From assembly GCA_021299835.1 (NCBI GenBank), contig JAJTER010000033.1, positions 1-40,601 of the forward strand: a DNA stretch of 40,601 bases, read 5' to 3'. This document shows positions 35,261 through 40,601 of the stretch, in pieces. The notes beneath the pieces are model-generated. The model saw only the letters and a program-made list of their open reading frames with translations, did no database searches and had not been told where the DNA came from. Source of the DNA: Saprospiraceae bacterium (GTDB lineage: Bacteria > Bacteroidota > Bacteroidia > Chitinophagales > Saprospiraceae). A program made the translations under genes and the position numbers. Numbering within the stretch: position 1 is the first letter of the stretch; the number at the start of each line of letters is the position of its first letter.

Positions 35261-37495
35261 ATGACACCTGAAATTCAACGTTGGCCTCTAGTGCTATTAT
35301 CAATAATTTACTTTTTTAAGTTAAATGCACAGACACCTGGCATCACTTACGAGGAACAACCGAATATGAGGGTCTCCTTTACCAGTGAAAAACCTGTTAT
35401 AGATGGTAAAGTAGACGAAGATTGCTGGAAAAAAGGTAGAGGGGCCAAAGATTTTTGGCAACTCTTTCCCACCGATAGTATTAAAAATCCTGTGCAAACA
35501 GAAATTTTTATGGCTTATGATAAATACAATTTGTACGTCGCAGCCATTTGCCATTCAAAAGGAAATAAATACATTATACCTTCCTTGAAACGTGATTTTA
35601 GGGCAGGGGGAAACGATAATGTTACGTTTGTTTTTGATTCCTATAATGACAGAACCAATGCTTTCGTATTTGGTATCAACCCTCTTGGTGTCATGAGAGA
35701 AGCTGTTATCGCCAATGGAGGTAGGGAAAGATCTGATTTTAATGAAAATTGGGACAATAAATGGCATGGTGAAGCCTTCATAGGTGAAAATTATTGGTCT
35801 GCTGAAATAGTAATTCCTTTTGCTGCGCTGAGATTTAAGGAAAATTCAAGCTCCTGGAATTTTAATGCTTACCGTTTTGATACCCAGTCCAATACCCAAT
35901 CAACCTGGAACCATATTCCTCAAAATCAACTACCTATGAGCCTTGCTTTCATGAGTAAAATTGAATTTGAGAAACCCATAGAAAAAACAGGTTCTGCCTT
36001 TACCGTTATACCTTACATTTCAGGGGGAAGTACGAAGGATTTCACTTCCAATTCACCTACAAACAATACCTTCGGAATAGGGGGAGACGCTAAAATTGGA
36101 CTGTCACCTTCCTTAAATTTAGACCTGACCGTTAATCCCGATTTTAGTCAGGTAGAGGTAGATCGTCAGGTTATTAATTTAGATCGTTTTGAAATATTCT
36201 TCCCTGAAAGAAGACAGTTTTTTTTGGAAAATGCAGACCTCTTTTCTGGGTTTGGTGATCAGCGAAGTAATCCTTTTTTCTCCCGGAGAATCGGAATCGC
36301 TAAAGATGCCGATGGAAATAATTTTCAGGTGCCTATTCTTTATGGTGCCAGATTGAGCGGTAAATTAGATAATAACTGGAGAGTAGGTTTGTTGAATATG
36401 CATACCCAGTCCGATCCTGATAATAAACTGGCGGGAGCAAACTATACAGTGGCTGCCGTCCAGCGCAAATTGTTCTCCCGTTCAAATATTGGTTTCATTT
36501 TTGTTGATAAAGAAAATTTTACTTCTGACCTAACTTTTGAACCTGTAGATCCTGAAAGATTTAATAGAGTAGTTGGTGTCGATTATAATCTGGCTTCCTC
36601 TGATAATCGCTGGAATGGCCGTACCTTTTATCACCAGATGTTTAATTCCGATAAGAATGGTAAAATGTCTGATCGCTTTGCTCACGGAAGTACACTGGTG
36701 TACCAGGACAGGAAATGGAATTTTACTTATCAACACCAATGGATAAAATCGGAGTATGCGCCTGCCGTGGGTTTCGTACCTCGTAACAACTATTTTGCAC
36801 TCAATGGAGAAATTAGTCGATTTTTTTATCCCAAAAATAGTCCTATTAATCAATATTCTTTTGGGTTAAAAAGTGGACAAACCTGGCAACCAGAAGACGG
36901 TAGAACCGATCAGGAATTTTCCTTTTCATTTGAAGGGCAACTTAAAAACTCAGGGTTCTTTAATGTCGCCATCAATAATAGTTACATCTATTTGTTCGAT
37001 GCTTTTGATCCTTCCCGCACCGATGCAAAAGCCCTTCCGGCAGGTTCTCAATTCAGGAATACTTTTGTAAATGGTTTTATTTCGTCAGATCAAAGAAAAC
37101 AGATAAACTGCAGGTTAGAACCGTTTTTTGGACAATACTTCAACGGGAATATTATAGGTATTGAAGGAGGATTGGTTTGGCGATATCAACCCTATGGATC
37201 TATTGAAATGTCGTTCAATTATAGCGATATAAAACTTCCAGCGCCTTATGGTTCCGCTAAATTACTATTGGTAGGACCAAGAATTGATTTTACATTTACA
37301 AAAAAGTTGTTCCTGACCACTTTTATTCAATACAATAATCAAGTTGAAAACTTAAATATAAATGCCCGTTTACAATGGCGGTTTGCACCAGTTTCTGATT
37401 TGTTCATAGTTTACACCGATAACTACGATACCTTTTATGGAACTAAGAAAAACAGGGCACTTGTGGCTAAATTCACCTATTGGCTGAATTTATAG
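35261..37495 (+). CDS. DUF5916 outer-membrane protein with CBM9-like N-terminal domain
   Basis: The protein has 744 residues from the ATG at 35261 (a TTG two codons earlier is less likely). A signal peptide ends around LNAQ. Residues 35-230 form a carbohydrate-binding family 9-like beta-sandwich: KPVIDGKVDEDCWKKG, FMAYDKYNLYVAAICH, and WSAEIVIPFAALRF. From about residue 240 the DUF5916 region follows: NPDFSQVEVDRQVINLDRFEIFFPERRQFFLENADLF (split here only by my reading of it as one block), then repeated amphipathic strands ending WLNL, which suit an outer-membrane beta-barrel. Function is unknown in the family. It is monocistronic; its last 6 bp overlap the convergent kinase gene. Confidence 0.9.
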   Translation: MTPEIQRWPLVLLSIIYFFKLNAQTPGITYEEQPNMRVSFTSEKPVIDGKVDEDCWKKGRGAKDFWQLFPTDSIKNPVQTEIFMAYDKYNLYVAAICHSKGNKYIIPSLKRDFRAGGNDNVTFVFDSYNDRTNAFVFGINPLGVMREAVIANGGRERSDFNENWDNKWHGEAFIGENYWSAEIVIPFAALRFKENSSSWNFNAYRFDTQSNTQSTWNHIPQNQLPMSLAFMSKIEFEKPIEKTGSAFTVIPYISGGSTKDFTSNSPTNNTFGIGGDAKIGLSPSLNLDLTVNPDFSQVEVDRQVINLDRFEIFFPERRQFFLENADLFSGFGDQRSNPFFSRRIGIAKDADGNNFQVPILYGARLSGKLDNNWRVGLLNMHTQSDPDNKLAGANYTVAAVQRKLFSRSNIGFIFVDKENFTSDLTFEPVDPERFNRVVGVDYNLASSDNRWNGRTFYHQMFNSDKNGKMSDRFAHGSTLVYQDRKWNFTYQHQWIKSEYAPAVGFVPRNNYFALNGEISRFFYPKNSPINQYSFGLKSGQTWQPEDGRTDQEFSFSFEGQLKNSGFFNVAINNSYIYLFDAFDPSRTDAKALPAGSQFRNTFVNGFISSDQRKQINCRLEPFFGQYFNGNIIGIEGGLVWRYQPYGSIEMSFNYSDIKLPAPYGSAKLLLVGPRIDFTFTKKLFLTTFIQYNNQVENLNINARLQWRFAPVSDLFIVYTDNYDTFYGTKKNRALVAKFTYWLNL

Positions 37496-38554
37496 AATAA
37501 GTTTCTTTAGCTCCGTTTCTTGTTCAAGCAGCGATTGAAAGAGTTTTAATTGGTTTTTTGCTCTTACGAGATTATGATCGGGATATTTTATCTTATAATA
37601 TTTGTCCCCTACAAGATAATCTCCTAAAAAGCGGATGGCCTGTTCTAATATCAACCAATGGGCGCCTAAAAGCAGATTTTCCCTTTCCACAGAGGTTAAT
37701 ATACTTCCTACTCCGTCTAACCATCCACTGGTTAGTGCTTCAAACCGATGGTAATCGACGTGTACCTCCGACAGATTTGGATCGTCCTCTGCCGTTGTGG
37801 TGGAAATAGTTCGTACCATATCGCCAAAATCACTTAAAACGGATCCTCTCATGGTGGTATCCCAGTCAATGACTGCGCAAGCCTGTCCACTGTTTTTATC
37901 AAAAAGGATATTCCCAATCTTTGCATCGTTGTGAACCGCTCTGAAAGGCAGGGATAATCTGGTGATTTTTATAAAGATTGATTGGTGCTCCCTGACCCAT
38001 TGTATTTCCTTTTTTGCTTCCCTGATCCTTTCTGGTATGCCATATTTGACCGCATAAGAAAAGGCTCGGGTCCTTAATATGCTGTTGTGGAAGTTTGGAA
38101 TCGTATCATATAATTTTTCAGCAGATAAAGAGGATAATTCACGGAGGTATAAACCCAGTATTTTTGCCGCTGGATAAATGATGTCTGCAGAACTGGCTGA
38201 CTCAATGGCAAAGGTATCAGGAATATACGTTATAGCTCTCCACGCATTTCCATGAATATCCTTATACAAATATTCACCTGATTGACCTACAATGGGTTGT
38301 AATAATTTTAAGCCGGATGGTTGTAATGTCAAATGATTATAGATGGTCAGGTGATTTTCAACCACCTTCTCTGGTTCACGAAAAACATGGGTGTTTATCC
38401 TTTGGAGGACTACCTGGGTGCCTGTATTTTCGTCAGTGGCCAAAAAAGTATCATTAATATGTCCATTGCCTAAGTTAGGAATCGTTTCCTCAGAAGGAAA
38501 ACATAAAAAGGCATTGGCGACCTCATGGACTGAAAAATCGGGATTCTCTTTCAT
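37490..38554 (-). CDS. Phosphotransferase of the aminoglycoside/choline kinase superfamily, NahK-like
   Basis: The protein has 354 residues from the ATG at 38554; a GTG at 38587 would overlap the preceding gene. The kinase core shows IPNLGNGHINDTF near residue 25-37 (nucleotide loop), VLQRINTHVF (Lys-equivalent strand), the catalytic loop HNDAKIGNILFD (His208, Asp210), and the metal loop VIDWDTTMRGSVLSDFGDMVR (Asp230). TTTAEDDPNLSEV after it closely resembles N-acetylhexosamine 1-kinase (NahK) proteins. A sugar-1-kinase function for amino sugars is therefore a reasonable guess, but related subgroups of this superfamily act on other alcohols. It follows the CYTH gene by 13 bp on the same strand. 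Confidence 0.85.
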   Translation of the reverse strand: MKENPDFSVHEVANAFLCFPSEETIPNLGNGHINDTFLATDENTGTQVVLQRINTHVFREPEKVVENHLTIYNHLTLQPSGLKLLQPIVGQSGEYLYKDIHGNAWRAITYIPDTFAIESASSADIIYPAAKILGLYLRELSSLSAEKLYDTIPNFHNSILRTRAFSYAVKYGIPERIREAKKEIQWVREHQSIFIKITRLSLPFRAVHNDAKIGNILFDKNSGQACAVIDWDTTMRGSVLSDFGDMVRTISTTTAEDDPNLSEVHVDYHRFEALTSGWLDGVGSILTSVERENLLLGAHWLILEQAIRFLGDYLVGDKYYKIKYPDHNLVRAKNQLKLFQSLLEQETELKKLIL

Positions 38555-38567
38555 AATATTCCAGACA

Positions 38568-39077
38568 TTAGATTTGTAACAGGTCACTATAGGAATTCTC
38601 CATCAGATCTTCCTTTTGAACATCAAGTAATTCCACGTAAAATTGACATTGTTCCTTCATTTTAATAATATCCATCCCATCAGTAGCATCTATAACCTCT
38701 ATTTCAAGAAAACTTCCAAGCGCTGTCAGCGTATCGATATGAAACTTAATGTGATCAATGAAATAAATTTCCCTTTTCTTTTCAACAACAATCAGTGTAG
38801 GCAGGGCGGCTACCAAAACTGCTTTTAAAGAGGCCACTTCGGCAGGTTTGTACAAGGTCACCTCTGATTTTTTGGCATCCTTTTTATTTTCACGATCGTA
38901 GTATATCAAACTGTTTTCAATGTTTCCTTCCCTTAATTTCAATCGCCCGGAGGGAATCTTAAAATAAGTATCCACTTGTGCATCGACACCGATAAACTGT
39001 ATTTTGGGTTGTTGAAGAAGCAGTTGTCTAACTTTTAATGGATTCGAACAACGTGCCTTAATTTCAATCAGTTTCAT
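38568..39077 (-). CDS. CYTH-domain protein (class IV adenylate cyclase-like)
   Basis: The protein has 169 residues, one CYTH domain. It opens with KLIEIKARC (ExExK-type signature, here EIK). DTYFKIPSGRLKLREG near residue 42-57, SLIYYDRE, YKPAEVASLKAVL, and FLEIEVI near 122 are typical of the triphosphate-tunnel fold. Family members hydrolyse inorganic or organic triphosphates or form cAMP. Database names say class IV adenylate cyclase, but many homologues are triphosphatases, and nothing here shows cyclase activity. No signal peptide is present. It is first in a two-gene unit with the NahK-like kinase. Confidence 0.88.
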   Translation of the reverse strand: MKLIEIKARCSNPLKVRQLLLQQPKIQFIGVDAQVDTYFKIPSGRLKLREGNIENSLIYYDRENKKDAKKSEVTLYKPAEVASLKAVLVAALPTLIVVEKKREIYFIDHIKFHIDTLTALGSFLEIEVIDATDGMDIIKMKEQCQFYVELLDVQKEDLMENSYSDLLQI

Positions 39078-39201
39078 TTTCTTACAAATTAGGGGTTGAA
39101 ATTAGCTAAATAAAGAAAAGGTATAAAAATTCTTTTCCATTTTAAATAATAAAATTTGTAGTTTAGTACATCAAACCTATTAAGAACCTTAAAATCTGGA
39201 T

Positions 39202-40601
39202 ATGAATCGTTTTGGTAGATTTAGTTTATATGTATTTTTGCCTCTAATATTATTGGCCGCCAGTTCCTACAGCGTATTTAAATACGTTAATACCTCAGAA
39301 GACCCTGAGGTGGTCAATATTAAAGTGCCCGAAGGATTTGCAGCGGAACATTTATATAGCTCCTCGGAAAATAACAAAGGATCCTGGGTTTCCATGTGCT
39401 TTGATGACAAAGGTAGAATGATTGCCTCTGACCAATATGGAGGTATGTATCGGTTGACCATCCCTCGGATTGGTGAAAAACTGGATACGAATATGATTGA
39501 AAAAATTAAACTTGAAAATGACACCTTGAATTTTGGTGCTGCCCATGGTTTATTATATGCTTTCAATAGCTTATATGTTATGGTGAATAATCGCCCAAGT
39601 AAAAATCTGCCTAAAACAAGCGGTTTTTACAGATTACAGGATACCGACGGCGATGACCAATTTGATAAGTTGACCTTGCTTAAAACCTTAGTAGGCGAAG
39701 GGGAGCACGGACCGCATAGTATCAAGTTGTCACCTGATAAAAAATCGTTATACGTAATTTGTGGAAATTATACAGATCTCCCTGAAATGGATAGTTACAG
39801 ACTTCCAAAAACATGGAAATATGATAATTTATTTCCAGAAATCAAGGATCCAAGGGGTCATGCCAATGATAGAAAAGAACCTGGTGGTTGGGTCGCTAAC
39901 GTAGATCCGGAAGGCAAAAAATGGGAATTAATCTCCGCAGGTTATAGAAATCCATTTGATTTAGCTTTTAACGACGTGGGGGATCTTTTTGTATATGATG
40001 CAGATATGGAATGGGATTTTGGTCTTCCATGGTATCGCCCAACCCGTATTTGTCATGCGACAAGTGGTTCTGAATTTGGTTGGAGAACAGGAAATGGTAA
40101 ATGGAGTCCTGCTTTTCCAGATAATCTTCCACCGGTTATCAATATCGGGCAAGGATCGCCGACCAATTTAATGTATCTCAAGGAGGCTAAATTTCCTACA
40201 AAATATAAGCAAACCTTGTTGGCATTCGATTGGAGTTTTGGTATCGTCCATGCCATTCATCTTAAGCCAAAAGGTGCAAGTTACACGGCCGTGCAGGAGG
40301 AATTCTTATCTGCTGCTCCGCTACCACTTACAGATGGAGCCATTGGTCCTGACGGTTCCCTTTACTTTTTAACAGGTGGACGAAGACTGGAATCTAATTT
40401 ATATCGGGTGTATTATAGAGGAAATGAATCAACTTCCGATGGCGAAATGACCCAAATTACGGAAGAAAATAAGTTGCGCAGACAATTGGAAGACTTTCAC
40501 GGTGCACCAAATGCTGCAGCCGTTGCAACGGTTTGGCCTCATCTGAATCATGTAGACAGACATATCCGATATGCTGCCAGGATTGCATTGGAACACCAGC
40601 C
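39202..40601 (+). CDS. Sugar-dehydrogenase-like beta-propeller protein (DUF7133 type), 3' truncated
   Basis: The frame starts at the ATG 39202 and stays open to the window end (466 codons visible). An N-terminal membrane or signal segment (LYVFLPLILLAASSY) precedes a soluble domain. VPEGFAAEHLYSS, MCFDDKGRMIASDQYGGMYR, GAAHGLLY, GEHGPHSIKLSPD, AGYRNPFDLAFND, and DADMEWDFGLPWYRPTR form the beta-propeller seen in PVC and Bacteroidota proteins named 'membrane-bound dehydrogenase' or 'PQQ-dependent sugar dehydrogenase'. Near the edge helical HEAT-like repeats begin (DRHIRYAARIAL). Complete homologues usually carry a c-type cytochrome domain further on, which lies outside this window. The physiological substrate is unknown. 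Confidence 0.82.
   Translation, partial: MNRFGRFSLYVFLPLILLAASSYSVFKYVNTSEDPEVVNIKVPEGFAAEHLYSSSENNKGSWVSMCFDDKGRMIASDQYGGMYRLTIPRIGEKLDTNMIEKIKLENDTLNFGAAHGLLYAFNSLYVMVNNRPSKNLPKTSGFYRLQDTDGDDQFDKLTLLKTLVGEGEHGPHSIKLSPDKKSLYVICGNYTDLPEMDSYRLPKTWKYDNLFPEIKDPRGHANDRKEPGGWVANVDPEGKKWELISAGYRNPFDLAFNDVGDLFVYDADMEWDFGLPWYRPTRICHATSGSEFGWRTGNGKWSPAFPDNLPPVINIGQGSPTNLMYLKEAKFPTKYKQTLLAFDWSFGIVHAIHLKPKGASYTAVQEEFLSAAPLPLTDGAIGPDGSLYFLTGGRRLESNLYRVYYRGNESTSDGEMTQITEENKLRRQLEDFHGAPNAAAVATVWPHLNHVDRHIRYAARIALEHQ

Noticed and set aside
1-40601. CRISPR array, tRNA/rRNA genes, insertion sequences, prophage or defence system
   Set aside because: I looked for spaced direct repeats, cloverleaf-like ends, transposase motifs and toxin-antitoxin-sized pairs and found none that I can support.

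Overview
The window is low-GC DNA from a member of the Bacteroidota. It carries a SusD/RagB-family protein, a type IX secretion (T9SS) type-B sorting domain, a PorP/SprF-family protein, an OmpA/PD40 lipid-anchor-type protein, DUF2723, DUF4834 and DUF5916 proteins, and several TAnnTTTG-type -7 promoter elements. The mix resembles free-living Cytophagales/Saprospirales/Chitinophagales-type organisms, but the sequence does not settle the order. I see no tRNA, rRNA, CRISPR array, insertion sequence or prophage. Both ends cut through genes.

Layout. (1) 1-8468, plus strand: a catabolic, probably sulfated-glycan-related operon: SusD (5' end missing), two Tat-exported Gfo/Idh/MocA oxidoreductases, a DUF6807 protein, a secreted sulfatase, an SDR and a saccharopine-dehydrogenase-like reductase. 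It ends at a strong bidirectional hairpin. A perfect 77-bp tandem duplication lies at the SDR/reductase junction. (2) 8591-11934, minus: rpiB downstream of a DUF2723 membrane protein gene that is broken by an internal deletion plus frame change. (3) 12133-13019, plus: a small DUF4834-like protein overlapping an RluA-type pseudouridine synthase. (4) 12962-16496, minus: gltX followed by a cyclase-family metal hydrolase and an ATP-grasp-like protein. (5) 16631-18337, plus: a NodB-type polysaccharide deacetylase and a tocopherol-cyclase-family protein.

(6) 18457-27899, plus: a cell-surface module made of a ~1,900-residue multi-Ig/HYR protein with a T9SS type-B C-terminal signal, a PorP/SprF protein, an OmpA/PD40 protein and a directly abutting radical SAM/SPASM protein. 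(7) 27794-35123, minus: a molybdenum-cofactor operon (esterase-like protein, moaA, an FdhF/YdeP-type molybdoenzyme, moeA, moaC, mobA) in which the putative client enzyme sits between cofactor genes. (8) 35261-37495, plus: a DUF5916 outer-membrane protein. (9) 37490-39077, minus: a CYTH protein and a NahK-like kinase. (10) 39202 to the window end, plus: a secreted or anchored beta-propeller dehydrogenase-like protein of the DUF7133 type, cut by the window end.

The points most worth checking are the 77-bp duplication (its period equals a common assembler k-mer size), the damaged DUF2723 gene, the T9SS module with its coupled radical SAM gene, and the uncharacterised hydrolase/ATP-grasp pair behind gltX. 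I do not see a clear-cut new defence or mobile system.
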